Shown: positions 32,026 through 45,608 of the stretch, in pieces | Layout of the letters: every line of letters begins with the position of its first letter | Position numbering within the stretch: the first letter of the stretch is position 1 | Origin: Cryptomeria japonica | Lineage: Eukaryota > Streptophyta > Pinopsida > Cupressales > Cupressaceae | Direction: 5' to 3' | Assembly (NCBI RefSeq): GCF_030272615.1 | Contig: NC_081409.1 | Coordinates: 21,950,260-22,014,259, forward strand | DNA length: 64,000 nt | The notes under the pieces: generated by a model | The model's database searches: none | What the model was told of the DNA's origin: nothing | Seen by the model: only the letters and a program-made list of their open reading frames with translations | Position numbers and translations under genes: made by a program

Positions 32026-35000
32026 ATGGCAACTAATAGTTCAACTACTATTTTCTAGAAGGGCAGCCCTAGGATTGATGGAACAAACTATGGAGTATGG
32101 AAGATTCGAATGGAGACTCATTTAAGATGCATTGGAAAGGAAATTTGGGAAATAACTCAGAAAGGTTACACTACTCGTGATCCAACATCTGGCAATCTTG
32201 CATCGACAGACTTGGATAAGAACATTGAGGATGATTGCAGAGCTAGAGAAGCCCTCTTAAGCGCCTTATCAGATCAACAAATCATGGGACTATCAGATAA
32301 ATCATCGGCAAAATCTATATGGGAGAAGTTGGACACTTTGAATGAAGGCGATCTCACTGTTAAAATTGCAAAACTTGAATGTTACCGGGTAAGATATGAA
32401 AGTTTGAAGATGGAGGAAGATGAAATAATTTTTGCATTCATGGAAAGGGTATAAGAAATTGTATTAGGAATTCAGTGTTGTGGTGGATCTCTGAGCGAGG
32501 AAGAGATTGTTTCAAAAGTATTATGGGTTTTTCCATCGGCATATAAGATGAAGGTAACTGAAATTAATGAGATAAGAACCATGCCTAATTCTTCTGTCAA
32601 TAGAGATACTCTTGTTAGGAAGATATCTGCTTTTGAGGTTGAGGAATTTTGTCCTCCTAGAGCTACAAAGATTGATACTGCATTTAAGGCATCTACATCA
32701 TCAACCGACAAGCAAGATTGGAAAGATTAGGAAAGAAGATGAAGAGCTCGAGCAACTTGAAGCCATATTTTCTAGAAGGATACCTAAAGCTCCAACAAGA
32801 AGTAAGTATGAAGGAAAATCTCCTTTTAAATATTTTGCATGTAATAAGATAGGTCATTTTGGGTCTAGATGTCCTGAAAGGAATTCAAAATTAGAAGAAA
32901 GAGAAAGAAGATCTTTTAAGCCTAACCCTAAATATCAAATCAAGCATTAGTAAAGGAGAAACAAAAACAAATCATGTTACTATGCTGATGAGGAAGGAAT
33001 AATTGATAAATCAGAAGAAGAACCAGTCGGAGATGCAGCTAGTGGATCTGGTAATGGAAAAGACTGGGTATTTTATGCTATGAAGGAAGATGATCCAGAA
33101 CAAGTTATCATATATGAGGAAAAGGCCCTTGCAACAAAAGTTGAAAACAAAGATGAATGGTTAATAGACAGTGGATGTTATCATCATTTGACAGGTGACA
33201 AAAGAAAGTTTCTAACCCTGCAAGAATTTGATGGTGGTCAAGTTAGATTTGGTAATAACAAGGCATGCATGATCAAAGGAAGAGGAACCATTTCATTGGA
33301 TGGTAAGCATAACATTGATAATGTCTATTATGTTGAAGTTCTAAAGAATAATCTTTTGAGTGTAGGATAGCTGGTAGACAAAGGATTTTAATTACAATTC
33401 AAGGATGGAAAGTGCAAAATCATTAGGAAATCAGGATTGGAGATTGCAACCAGTACATAGTCAAAAGGTAGCATCTTTCATTTGAACTCCAGTGAAAAGA
33501 CATGTTTGATTGCACATATTGATGAAAGATGGCTATGGTATAAGAGGTTATGTCATGTAAATTTTGATTGCATTGTAAAGATTAGTTCAACTAAGGCAAT
33601 TAGAGATTTACCTAAGATTGTGAAGCCTCATAATCCAGTATGTAAGGAATGTCAAATGGGTAAGCAAATCAGAACTTCTTTTAAGAGCATACTTGATAAA
33701 TCTAATGATATTCTTGATTTGATTCATACTGACCTATGTGGTCCTGCTAATACAAGAAGATTTCAAAGAGATAGATATTTCATGTTTATCATTGATGACT
33801 ATTCTAGAATGATGTGGGTTTCTTTTCTAAGGGAGAAATTTGAAGCCTTTGAGAAATTCAAGATCTTTAAAGCTATGGTTGGGACAAAGAAAAGAATGAA
33901 AATCAAGTGTTTGAGATCAAATCAAGGTGGTGAATTCACATCCGGTGAATTCAACAACTATTGTGAGAAAAATGGCATTAGGAGATAGTTATCTGCACCT
34001 TGGATACCTCAGCAAAATGGCATTGTGGAAAGAAAGAACATAACCATTTTGGATGCAACCAGAAGCATGATGATGGAAGATAATTTGCCTCATATCTACT
34101 AGAGAGAAGTAGTAAGTACAACAATTTATACATTCAATAGAGTTCATATCAAAGGAGATACTGGTAAGACACCTTATGAATTATGGTTTGGTCATCCTCC
34201 TATTCTTAAGTATTTTAGAATCTTTGGAAGTAAGTGTTATATCAAAAGAGATGATTCCATTGGAAAGTTTGACCTAGATGTGATGAAGGAATATTTATTA
34301 GTTATTCAACTAAAAGAAAAGCATATAGATGTCATAACAAAAGATTGCAGAGAATTGTGGAGAGCGCTAATGTGAAAGTGGATGAGCAGTACAAAGACTA
34401 AGCTAAATCTTATGGTAGTGAATCGACAGTGGAAATGATCATAACTGATTTGGTAATACCTGTACAGGAATAGAATACTGAACCATTTACCCTGACATCA
34501 TCAGAAAACTCAACTGTAACTGAAGAGCAGGACAGAGAACCTGAAAATCAGAAAACACCAAGGTATGTAAGGCTAAATCACTTTGAAAATCAGATCATTG
34601 GAGACAAAAACAAGGGAGTTATGACAAGGAGAAGATTAGAAAATCAAGAGGTATGTTTCATTTCTTAGAATGAACCGACATCAGTAATTGAAGCTTGTAA
34701 AGATGAATGTTGGATGAAAGCTATGGAAGATGAATTAGATCAAATAGAAAAGAACAATACTTGGACTCTAGTTCCCCAACCTAAAAATAAGAATGTTATT
34801 GGAACTAAATAGGTTTTTAGAAACAAACTAAATGAGGATGAAAAATTTGTAAGAAACAAGGTTGGACTGGTCTGCAAAGGATATTTGCACAAGGAAGGAA
34901 TTGATTATGGTGAAACTTTTGCACCAGTAGCTAGAATTGAAGCTGTTAGACCATTTCTTGCTTATGCAACCTATAAGAACTACAAGGTCTATCAAATGGA

Positions 35001-35910
35001 TGTTAAGTGTGCATTTTTGAATGGAGAACTTGAAGAGGAAGTTTTTATTGAGAAACCTGATGGATTTTTACTGACAGATGACAAAAATATGGTTTGCAGA
35101 TTAAGGAAAGCTCTATATGGACTAAAACAGGCTCCTAGAGCTTGGTATGCAAGGTTGGATAAGTATCTTTTGAAGCTTGATTTTATATTAAAAGATAATG
35201 GTTACAGTAACCTATATTATAAAATCACTAATGATGATATTATGATTATTGAAGTATTCGTTGATGATATCATTTTTGCTGGTGAATAAAAATTATGTTT
35301 GGAATTCTCTGATAATATGCAGAGTGAATTTGAAATGTCTATGACTAGAGAAATAAGATTTTTTATAGGTTTGCAGATCACTCAGACTGAAAAAGGAATC
35401 TTTATCTGTCAAACTAAGTATCTAAGGGAATTATTGAAGAAATTTGGTATGGAAAATTCCAAACCGATTAGTACTCGTATTGTTACAAGTGAAAAATTGT
35501 CAATTAATGATGTATCCCCTCCAGTAAATTCTACAAGATATAAATCCATGATTGGTGGTTTTCCATATTTAACTCAAACTAGACCGTATATAATGAATGC
35601 AGTCAGTATTGTATCAAGATTTCAAAGTAATCCAAGAGAAAATCATGAAAGTGCAATAAAAAGGATATTTCGGTATTTGCAAGGAACAACTGAATATGGT
35701 TTATGGTACCCTAAAGATGATGACTTTACTTTATGTGCATATATAGATGCAGATTGGGCAAGTGATGTTGATTGCTGGAAAAGCACATCCGATGGAGCAT
35801 TCTTTCTTGGGAAGAAGTTGGTTTTATGGATCAGCAAGAAGCAGTCATGCATTTCTTTATCTACTATTGAAGCTGAATATGTTGCAAACGCAACCAATTG
35901 TACTCAAGTT
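32026..35910 (+). pseudogene. Copia gag-pol up to the nested insertion
   Basis: The start at 32026 gives MATNSSTT. Gag has WKIRMETHLRCIGKEIW and the UBN2 region to SLKMEEDEII. The zinc knuckle reads YFACNKIGHFGSRC, its first Cys replaced by Tyr. Protease keeps LIDSGC (33160). The integrase zinc domain has WYKRLCH for the usual WHKRLGH, and the core reads HTDLCGP, RSNQGGEF and VERKN, the second catalytic Asp being Asn. Reverse transcriptase has [11 protein letters not shown] and FVDDIIF; RNase H has DADWASD and STIEAEYVA and is cut at 35910. About 15 stops and a frameshift near 32735 are present. Confidence 0.92.
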
Positions 35911-35915
35911 CTATG

Positions 35916-37167
35916 TGTAGCATGTAAAATTCATCTTATTCAATATAAAAATATCAATTAGAAACAAAGGGAAATCATGAATCCCTATCTAATGAAAGAA
36001 TTCTAACAAACTAACAATGAAATAACACAATCAAGCAAATAGGAATTAAAATAATTCAAATCAAACTCCCTATTCCAAGATCGCATATAGCTTCCATTGC
36101 TCTTCTCTTCTTTGTGGTATGATGGCTCTCAGATATTGTGCTAGCAACCTGTAAGTGACACAAAGATTCAAAGTTCATGATTTTTGAAAATGGAGATTGA
36201 ATGTTCAATTTATAGATTTTTGGAGAAGATTGATTGAAAGATGGAACATATTGATCAAGAGGTGGAACTCAGGTGAGCTCACATGTTGATTGATAGTTGA
36301 ACTGTTGATTTAGAGGTGAAACAGAATAGATTGAATAGATTAATGGAGTCAACTGATTGAGAAAAAGCTAACTGAAAGAAGAAAAAGAATGATTGGAGGA
36401 AATAAAGAAGATGACAAAGAAAGCTTATTTTAGAAAAAGCTAACTAGAAGATGAAAATAGAGATTGGAGAGATAATGATTTAATTAATTGATTGATTGAA
36501 TTAATTAATTTAGCATGTGCTTGCACTTTAACTTAGATGTTCAATTTAATCTTTGCATGATATTTATTCAAATAATTGAATTTATTTTAAATTCAATTTA
36601 GTATTTGAATATATTTAGAACTTGACTTTGATTTTCAATTTGGTTTTTGAAATCATGCACGTGATTGAATTTAGAAGAATTTGAAATTAAATGAAATTAG
36701 AATTTGGGGATTTGGAATTGAAGAATTAATTAGTTAATTAAATAATTCAAAGAAACTATTTAATTATTTAGAAATTGAATTTAATTAAATAATAAAGATT
36801 ATTCAATTTAAAGGATTAAATCATAATTAATTAAATAATAAATATTTAATTAATATTTAGAAAAGGGTTGAATGATTAGATGATCAGAGATAGAAATTGA
36901 GAATTAATTTATTTAAATAATAAATATTATTTAAATTGGGGAATTAATTTAGAATTAATTAAATAACAAATATTTAATTAACATTTAGAAAATGATTAAA
37001 ATGATTAAATGATGAAAGAATAGGAAATAGAATAATTAGTAAGATTATGAGGAAATATGAAATTAGAAGAATAAGATTAATTAAATTAATTAAATAATTA
37101 AATAATTATTTAATCAATTAGAGGAATAATTAGTACATGATCAATGAGACATTTTTAGGTGTCTACA
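35916..37167 (-). repeat. 3' LTR of the non-autonomous element
   Basis: 1252 bp. It aligns along its length with 44055-45309; differences are few and scattered, with small indels. Rich in ATTAATTAAAT-type blocks. Confidence 0.95.
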
Positions 37168-37186
37168 TTTACCCCTCTTTGAAACA
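37168..37186 (-). promoter_or_regulatory. Polypurine tract of the non-autonomous element
   Basis: In minus-strand reading, TTTCAAAGAGGGGTAAA stands directly before the LTR. It matches 2621-2636 closely. Confidence 0.85.
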
Positions 37187-38159
37187 AAGTTAGAACGACA
37201 TTGTTTCAAAGAAAATAATTTTTTTTTGCCGCAATATGCCTTGGTGATACTTAGGGTGTAATTACCCCTCGAGAGATTGTTTGTGCATTAAAGACATGAA
37301 TGATCTATCGAAAAAAGAAGAAAGTGAGATTAAAGATAGAAGAATGGTTAGTTGATTAGAGATAGAGATAGGTGATGTGAAGACGATATTGAGATAGAAT
37401 ATGAGAGAATGAACCTTAGAATGAAATAGAATAATGTTAGATGATAGAAAATGATTTAGAAAAAAGATGATGATGAGAAAAGAATCAACAAACTAGCAAT
37501 AAGCAGATGAGATGAGAATGAGAATGATTGATTCATGAACCTGTGTCATTATTTATTGTGCAATATATATTCATCACTGAGCCTTATTATTGAACAATGA
37601 AGCTTAGCACATCAGGGTATAAGGAACCAAGATGTAAATATATCTCATTGAAGAAACAAACACGTAGCAGACAAGCAGCAAACAAAGAAAAAGATAATGT
37701 CCATCATAGCTCCTCTAGTCACTTGTGGACATCCTTGAGTAGCATAGGAACACAATTTGTCGCCAAATGATAAAAGATAAAGATTGACCCGAGCAAAATT
37801 CAGCAGCTATACTGACCTTGTTCCTTCGTTCTTAGTTGCTTGATGTGATGGTTGATAATGTCTGATCTTAGAAAGTTGCAGACCTCGTTTAAGACTGACC
37901 TGTCTGATTTCGAGTGTATCCTCTTCTGTTTAAGACAAGATAATGATCACTTGATATGGATAAGATACGATTGATACGACAATTTGATCAGTTGATTGCA
38001 GATGTTTGATTGGATAGTCGTATCCCTTGTTAACTTCGTGTGAAGTGTTTGTTGGATATCTGCTAGGGTATTTGTTTCTCACAAGACATTTTATTGCATT
38101 TTTTTCTGATTAATTGATTTTCGATTTTTAGTTCTTTTCCAAGAGCTTTTTCGATGCAT

Positions 38160-38455
38160 TTGGATTATGTGGATTGATATTTGAATGTTTCTGGATTGAT
38201 TTTTTTAGGATCGTATTTCAATGTTTTTGGTTAATTTTTTTAGGACGTTATATGGATGTTTTTGGTATTGTTAGATTTTTCACTGTTTTTGGATATTTTT
38301 TAAGGACATTATATGAATGTTTTTGGTATTTCAAGTTTTCAATGTTTTTGAATTTTGAGTTTTTCATTGTTTTTGAATTTTGAGTTTTTTCAATGTTTTT
38401 TGGATTTTTTCAGGACTTTATATGATTTTCAGGATTTTTTCAGTTATGCCCCCAT
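38160..38455. repeat. T-rich degenerate repeats
   Basis: Irregular repeats of phrases like gaatgtttttgg, ttttttaggac and ttatatg. The block ggattttttcagg here is shared with 14805-14830 of the Tat-like element. No coding value. Confidence 0.6.
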
Positions 38456-40065
38456 TGTGTAGACCTGTATGACATGATGATCTGCAGAATGTATGTGGAG
38501 ACAATGAATTTTTGACATGACCTATGTGAATGCAATATGCATGATGAAGATGCATTTCTTATTCAAACAAAGTTGACTTTGTTTGTTGTATCATTTGTAA
38601 TACACCAATTGAATTGGAGGTGCAAAACATTTCATAGATAAGCGGTCAATCGATCCCTAAGGTCCTTTGGAACATCCAAATTAACACACTTAGTGACTAG
38701 GATTTACAAATGGAGATGAGGAAAACTTCCCCATTGATTCTTGAAACTTTGATCTTCTCTTGCCCATGTGTGTGCAAATGAGTTAATTCTTGCTCTTGTG
38801 TTCACTAAAGATCCTTAGCATCGTACATGACTAGCTACCTAAATTATCCTAACTTCAAAAGCATCCCGAATAGAGCCTCACTACAAGCAAGCTTTTAGAG
38901 CTCTGATGAGGTTATAGACTATAATTTCTCAAATATTGCTCCATTGCTAGTTAGGCGTTCATAGCCCTGATGGAGTTACTTGCATGTTCCCATAGTCAAG
39001 CTTCTTGTCGCATTGTATACATGATATTTCAGTTATATATCATTGCTCTTTTGCCTTGAGATGGATATTTGGCACATCATTTTTTCTTTTTATTTTCTTG
39101 TCTTGACTTGTAAGTAATGAAACCTACTTGGGTGTGACAATTACAGCGGTGGTGAAGTAGAATTTTAGATTTTTCACTTAGTCATATGATCAACTAGGTG
39201 TCTAGAATGAATTAGAGATCTTCTTAATATGTTTGAGATATAGCAATTGATAGATTTTGGGTTAACAAGTCTCAAATAGTGAAATCACTACCCAACCATA
39301 AGTAAAGTGTCGTCAGAGGGTAATGTTTCAAATGAATGACCTTAGGACCTCAAAGAATTCATGTCTGAATATCTAAGAAAGGAGACAACCCTTTCTTCTC
39401 TTGAATGCAAACAGATGATAAAATTGGTCAGTTGCCTCGTTTTATTAATGCCGCTCTATGAAAATGCAGAAATTTTGTGAATGCGACTTTTGAATATGAT
39501 GTGCTTAGAAAGAGACTATATGTGATGCAGTGCTTTGTATAAAATGATATGCAATGCGGAAAGTAAAACCTAAACTAACCCAGCCCTTTGATATAATATC
39601 GTTTAAGGTTCTTGTTGTTCATCGAGTCAGAGAGCTTTGTGTAGGTAGTTCATTGGCCTTTGTTTGAAAATTCGGATAAAGATGTCTTTTCCAATAGGAT
39701 ATAAGGACTCAGCTAAGTGTATATGTTCAAAATCTCCAATGTTGATTTTATTAGTTTTTTTGATTTTGTGGATCATTGTAAGGAAATCTAGCTCTGGAAC
39801 CCATGAATTCAGCTATAGCCTTATCAGTTTCAAAGAAATCCAACTGTGGTAGATTCTCTTGCCCCCAATCTATCAAGTGCGGGTGTATGAGACAAATTCA
39901 TTTTGAAGTTATGACATGAGCAGGTGTTATGCCTATTTTTATTGATGCACTGGAAGAGGATAATGAAGTCAACCAGGCGTTGATCTCATTAGTTGGTGTT
40001 ATGCTTGTTTTTGTCACTACATTAGCATTTGATGATGGCACACATACAATTGCTGACAAGTTTCT
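38456..40065 (-). other. Non-coding interior of the non-autonomous element
   Basis: About 1.6 kb with only short chance frames. I recognise no domain, repeat or RNA gene in it. Confidence 0.5.
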
Positions 40066-41423
40066 CTATGTAGTATGATCTAGATTGGTGATTTCATTGA
40101 TAAGGGGTTCATGAACGATTTGTGTAGAGGGATTGAGATCATTGGGAGAAATGGTAAGTTTGTTTGAGAGGGAATATTGTGAAGAACATGGAGGATTATG
40201 ACATGGATCAGATGAAGGGATGGAGGGACCTTGATCAAGATTTGGAGAAATAATGGGATCTTGTTTAGGATATGAAGGTAAAGGTATGATTTTAATCTTG
40301 GTTTGTAAAGGGATTATTAGGGAGGATGGAAGGGATGTCTTGATCTTGCTTAGGAGGTGGATGTTGACTGGGACTTGAAAGGACACTTTGTTCTTGAGAT
40401 GGAAGGGTTTGATTATGAATGGAATAGAAAAGAGCGAGGGGATCATCATAAGATTCTTAGTCTGTGGGATCTTGATCAAAAATTGGGTAGGATGGAAGCG
40501 GTTGTTCTTGATCTTTATTTGTTTCAGGACTCATTTCTTCTGATTTTGGATCATCATCTTGACACAGGGAAGAACTTTGGATATTCATGGGAGATTCTTG
40601 GAATGTTTCAACCTTTTGACTTGATGAGAAAAGATTTTGAATGAGACTTTCTAAATCATGACTTGGATTGGATTGGTTCTGTGCTATGGATACCCCTTGG
40701 GAGGCTGTGTTATTAGCTAAAGATGGTGTGGATTGGTCGTGCATGACTTCAGGGGATGATGAAATGGTGGATAGATATGGTTGATTTAGGATTTGGTTGA
40801 AAGGGATTTGATTTTGGTTGAAAGGAGTATGATTTCGGGTGAAAGATGTTTGATTTTGGTTGAATGAATTTTGATTTGGATTTTGGTTGAAGGGGGTTTG
40901 ATTTTGGTTGGAAGAGGTTTGAATGTTGGGTTGGTGTGAGTTTTGTTTTGGACTTTGGTTGAATGGGATTTCATTTTGGTTGAAAGGGGTTTGATTGTTG
41001 GGTTGGTGTGAATTTTGATTTGGACTTTGGTTGAATGGGGTTAGATTTTGGTTGAAAGGGGTGTGATTGTTGGGTCTGTAAATGGTATGATTGATATAGT
41101 GGGTTAAAAGAAAAAGAAGGTTTACATGACTCTAATGTTGGTTGAACTGAGGTAGGAATGATTTTATTGAAGAATGAATGTTGGTATGTTTTAATAGTCT
41201 CACAAGAAGAAGAAGGTTGGTCTAATACTAATCCCCTCGTGGTCATCACTTCTCTTATCATATTTTCTAACCAACCCCTATGGTTGTCAGGACTAGCCAT
41301 GTCTGTCACTTGTTGTTGCAAAGTTTTGATTTGTTGAGCTAATATTTTTATGGATGGCGATGGAATAGGAATGGAAGGGATGAATCCTCCACCTTCCCTA
41401 CAAAATGTATAATTCCAATCCAT
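40066..41423 (-). pseudogene. Gln/Pro/Lys-rich frame of the non-autonomous element
   Basis: The Met at 41423 starts MDWNYTFCREGGGF, followed by a possible short coiled coil (ILAQQIKTLQQQVTDM) and RGWLENMIREVMTTRG. From about residue 115 it consists of NPFQPKSNPIQPKSKSK-like repeats encoded by the minisatellite at 40780-41085. After a stop near 40971 the reading continues in related frames to about 40066 with Ser/Asp/Gln-rich text. No enzyme motif is visible. It may be a relic of a gag N-terminus, though I cannot show a capsid domain. Confidence 0.45.
40780..41085. repeat. Minisatellite with tttggttgaa core
   Basis: About 14 copies of gatttTGGTTGAAagGgg-type units of 15 to 30 bp, with a higher-order unit of about 60 bp (ttgggttggtgtga occurs at about 40925 and 41000). 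It encodes the QPK repeats of the overlapping frame. Confidence 0.8.
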
Positions 41424-41689
41424 GATGTTTGCTTGTTTGGTTTGGACCTAGGATCACAACATGTAAGATATTTTCTCCATTTCTCTGAATGTGACAATGT
41501 TTGATTGAACTTAACCAACTTGTTTGAGTTGAGGTTGAGTTTGATTGATCCTCTGATTGTGTTTTGGATGTTTGGGGTATGACTTTCTAGGATGATTATG
41601 CAAATGATGATGAACTAAGACAAACACATATGAGATCTATACAATGACGTATATGAGGATGATAATGCGGACTCAAAATTAGGACTATG

Positions 41690-41870
41690 CAATGACTATT
41701 GATGATAATGAAGATGTGAATGACGACTATGCAAGGACTTTAGGACGATAATGAGGATGTAAGTGAGAACTATGCAAGGACTTAGGACGATAATGAGGAT
41801 GTAAGTGAGAACTATGCAAGGACTTAGGACGATAATGAGGACGTAAGTGGGGACTATGCAAGGACTTCCT
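41690..41870. repeat. Tandem repeat of about 46-51 bp
   Basis: Four units of gactatgcaaggact..aggacgataatgagga..taagtg follow one another. The outer two differ most. Function unknown. Confidence 0.85.
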
Positions 41871-44035
41871 AGGGTCACAAGTATGTAAAACTTTGAGTTT
41901 TTGTTTTCAAAATGAACTCTGTTTTCAGTAATTCCATGTCTGGGACAAGTTCTGTAGTTTTCCAAATCTGAGAACAATTACTTGAAGGTAGGTATAGCTG
42001 ACTGACTCAATTTTCACACAATCTCAGAAAATTTAGAGATACGTAGGATAGGGCCTGAAATAGCCCACATGACTGACTCAATACTGGTCTAACACAACGA
42101 TACATAAAAAAAAGAACGAAATACAATCTTAGGCTGGAAAGTGGACACCATTCAAATGAGGCCCTTACAATAAAATACCGAAACAAAATGAACAGATAGA
42201 GAGTCTGGCAGCACTGGCTCCACTCCATGACACACACTTCTCGGGCATACCAACCTCTCTTACCCCAAAGATCTGAAGATCTTATAGCCAAGGGAGTTTT
42301 GTATCATAGTGTAAGGTACATGAAGGGTATCTATAGGGTATGATCCGCACTCTCGAAATCACTGAATGTAGGATTTTTGGCAACTAAATTGGTTCATAGT
42401 ATTAGGTTTTGAGGGATCCCAATCCAACGAAAGATTCTCAGAGCAAGCCACTTAAGACTTTAGTTGAGCTTATCGGTGCACGGAAGGCTTCCACATACGT
42501 CAAATTCAATCAACACTCTAGCTACCTGACCATTATATTTATATAGCGGCTCAAAATACCCACTTGTTAGTACGATGGGAGAGATGATATCCCCAACGCA
42601 TCCCAATTCGAAGTACCTCTGTGGGGTGATGAAATCCCCAGTCAAATATACCCCTCACTATGTAGAATAAAATAAAAATTGGATGTCGTTGTCACCTCCT
42701 TCCTTTCTCCCAAGACCCCGAAGGCGGGTGGAAAGTTGGTTAATGAAACAATAGGTCCACCCCAAACACGATAAAAATTCTTTACCTTAAGAAAAAAGAA
42801 ATATGATTTAATCTAATGCAACCTGATTCACGTTCATTTTATAGCCCAAATTTAAATGTTGAATATGCATGTGCATGTCCATTTTAAACACCAACTCAAA
42901 ATATGAAGGCATACATGTCAATTTTAACCATTTGTTGATTTTAAGCACCAAAAGACAAAGTGTGAGATACATGCATGACAATTTTAACCCATGTTTATTT
43001 TAAGCACCAAACAACGAAGTGTGAGATTATCCATGCATGTCCATTTTAATTGTTGTTGATTTTAAGCACCAAAAGATGAAGTGTTAGATGATGCGTGCAA
43101 CTGATCTAATACTAATCTAATCCTTTCTATAAATTTGCCACAGGCTGTAAATAGGAGATTAGTACTAAAACCAAACCAACAGAAAACAAAAACTAAAAAT
43201 TTGACAGAGGCAAATGCGTGACAATACCTGTGCGATTGCATGATACTGACATCTCGAATGTGTGAACCTAACAGAGCGTATGTGTAATTCTGATAGGAAA
43301 AATGTGTGATGATAATAGATCAGTTGTGTAATAAAAATAGGGCGATTACGTGACAGACAGGCAGACAACAAAAAAATAAAAACCAAAAAACAATAAAAAT
43401 AAAATAAAGCTAAACCCGATCAGAAACCTGCAAAACCAATTGTGAGGCCCTAGCCAAATCTCTCATCATCCATTCAATATTGATTAAATCATATTTAAAT
43501 TGATAAGAAAGAACTAAGTTGTTATATCTATCAAAGGCCAGTTGTTCTTTTGAATCTTGTATCTGTTTTTCTGCTTGGAGAACCTTTTGATAGCATTTGG
43601 CTTCTCTTCTTTGTTCCTTCATCCTTCTTACACCTGAAATCATGAACTGTACCTTTCTTGCCATAAATTGTTATAATCAAATCATTAAATAGAAGTAATC
43701 TATTTCCAGATTAACCCAATTTTAGACAAAATTAGACAGATCAAATAATAGACAGAATAAAAAATTAATCAACAATTTTCCCTACGAATGCGTGATTTGG
43801 AAAGGGCGATTGCGTAACCTGGAAAGGGCAATTGCGTAACCCTGTCATATCGAATGTGTGACCCCAAGGGGTCAAATGCGTGGTGTTGTCTATGCGATTG
43901 TGTGACGATGTAAGCACGACTGCATGATGGAAGATCTGTTCTCAAAATCTGTGCGAAATCTATAAAAATAAAATAAAAATCCGTATGACCTGCAAAAATT
44001 ACACAAAGAACAGAGAAGGTAAATTAGTTGTGTTT
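41871..44035 (-). other. Leader of the non-autonomous element
   Basis: About 2.2 kb between primer site and the Gln/Pro-rich frame. It contains an 84-codon minus frame at 43664-43410 rich in Arg/Lys/Gln (MARKVQFMISGVRRMKEQ) that could form a helix, and three spaced copies of a ttttaannnttgttgattttaagcacc phrase at 42905-43080. Repeats of gcgattgcgtaacc and gaatgtgtgacc occur at 43795-43925 and 43200-43350. No known domain. Confidence 0.5.
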
Positions 44036-44052
44036 CACATCGGGTTCACCAA
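44036..44052 (-). promoter_or_regulatory. Primer binding site of the non-autonomous element
   Basis: On the minus strand GGTGAACCCGATGTG follows the 5' LTR after a few bases. I cannot assign the tRNA with confidence. It differs from the sites of the Tat-like and copia elements. Confidence 0.55.
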
Positions 44053-44054
44053 AA

Positions 44055-45309
44055 TGTAGCATGTAAAATTCATCTTATTCAATATAAAAATATCAATTAG
44101 AAACAAAGGGAAATCACGAATCCCTATCTAATGAAAGAATTCTAACAAACTAACAATGAAATAACACAATCAAGAAAATAGGAATTAAAATAATTCAAAT
44201 CAAACTCCCTATTCCAAGATCGCATATAGCTTCCATTGCTCGTCTCTTCTCTATGGTATGATGACTCTCAGATATTGCGCTAGCAACCTGCAAGTGACAC
44301 AAATATTCAAAGTTCATGATTTTTGAAAATGGAGATTGAATGTTCAATTTATAGATTTTTGGAGAAGATTGATTGAAAGATGGAACAGATTGATCAAGAG
44401 GTGGAACTCAGGTGAGCTCACATGTTGATTGATAGTTGAATTGCTGATTTAGAGGTGAAACAGAATAGATTGAATAGATTAATGGAGTCAACTGATTAAG
44501 AAAAAGCTAACTGAAAGAAGAAAAAGAATGATTGGAGGAAATAAAGAAGATGACAAAGAAAGCTTATTTTAGAAAAAGCTAACTAGAAGATGAAAATAGA
44601 GATTGGAGAGATAATGATTTAATTAATTAATTGATTGAATTAATTAATTTAGCATGTGCTTGCACTTTAACTTAGATTTTCAATTTAATCTTTGCATGAT
44701 ATTTATTCAAATAATTGAATTTATTTTAAATTCAATTTAGTATTTGAATATATTTAGAACTTGACTTTGATTTTCAATTTGGTTTTTGAAATCATGCACA
44801 TGTGATTGAATTTAGAAGAAATTAGAAGAATTTGAAATTAAATGAAATTAGAATTTGGGGATTTGGAATTGAAGAATTAATTAGTTAATTAAATAATTTA
44901 AAGAAACTAATTAATTATTTAGAAATTGAATTTAATTAAATAATAAAGATTATTTAATTTAAAGGATTAAATCATAATCAATTAAATAATAAATATTCAA
45001 TTAATATTTAGAAAAGGGTTGAATGATTAGATGATCAGAGATAGAAATTGAGAATTGATTTATTTAAATAATAAATATTATTTAAATTGGGGAATTAATT
45101 TAGAATTAATTAAATAACAAATATTTAATTAACATTTAGGAAATGATTAAAATGATTAAATGACGAAAGAATAGGAAATAGAATAATTAGTAAGATTATG
45201 AGGAAATATTAAATTAGAAGAATAAGATTAATTAAATAATTAAAGAATTATTTAATCAATTAGAGGAATAATTAGTACATGATCAATGAGACATTTTTAG
45301 GTGTCTACA
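44055..45309 (-). repeat. 5' LTR of the non-autonomous element
   Basis: 1255 bp; in plus-strand reading begins TGTAGCATG and ends GTGTCTACA beside CTATG. See 35916-37167. Confidence 0.95.
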
Positions 45310-45314
45310 CTATG

Positions 45315-45608
45315 GATGAAGTAGATGTTGAAGGATATACAAGTGAGTTGCAATGATCCATTTGTTATCCATTGTGATAACTCTGCAGCTATTGACATAT
45401 CCAAGAATCTGGTATTTCACTCCAAGACTACGCACATATCAATCAAGTATAACTTTTTGAAGGAAAAGGTAGAAGCAAAAGAAGTCAGATTGGTTTATGT
45501 GAACACTAAAGAACAGAAGAAGACATATTCACTAAACCTTTGTCTCGAGAATTGTTTAAGTATTTGAGAGACATATTGGGGGTTTCTACCCTTCCGGTAG
45601 AGACTTAA
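45315..45608 (+). pseudogene. End of the copia RNase H, after the nested insertion
   Basis: The frame resumes with MLKDIQVSCND, VIHCDNSAAIDISKN, KTTHISIKYNFLKE and VYVNTKEQ. A one-base shift near 45505 moves the conserved DIFTKPLS end into another frame, which stops with TAA at 45606-45608. The counterpart at 49798-50190 shows the same region unbroken, which fixes where the insertion occurred. Confidence 0.85.

Larger units (their letters stand above)
35916..45309 (-). mobile_element. Non-autonomous LTR retrotransposon nested in the copia element, target duplication CTATG
   Basis: LTRs 35916-37167 and 44055-45309 are direct repeats; plus-strand ends are TGTAGCATG and GTGTCTACA. CTATG lies at 35911-35915 and 45310-45314. 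The primer site beside 44055 and the purine tract beside 37167 show that it reads on the minus strand. The 6.9 kb interior has no protease, reverse transcriptase, RNase H or integrase, only a Gln/Pro/Lys-rich frame and small frames. This is the plan of a large retrotransposon derivative that depends on another element's enzymes. Its LTR is the same family as 2637-5609. Confidence 0.93.

Noticed and set aside
42007-42291. 94-codon minus-strand frame in the non-autonomous element leader
   Set aside because: No domain, no repeat-family support, and composition like its surroundings.
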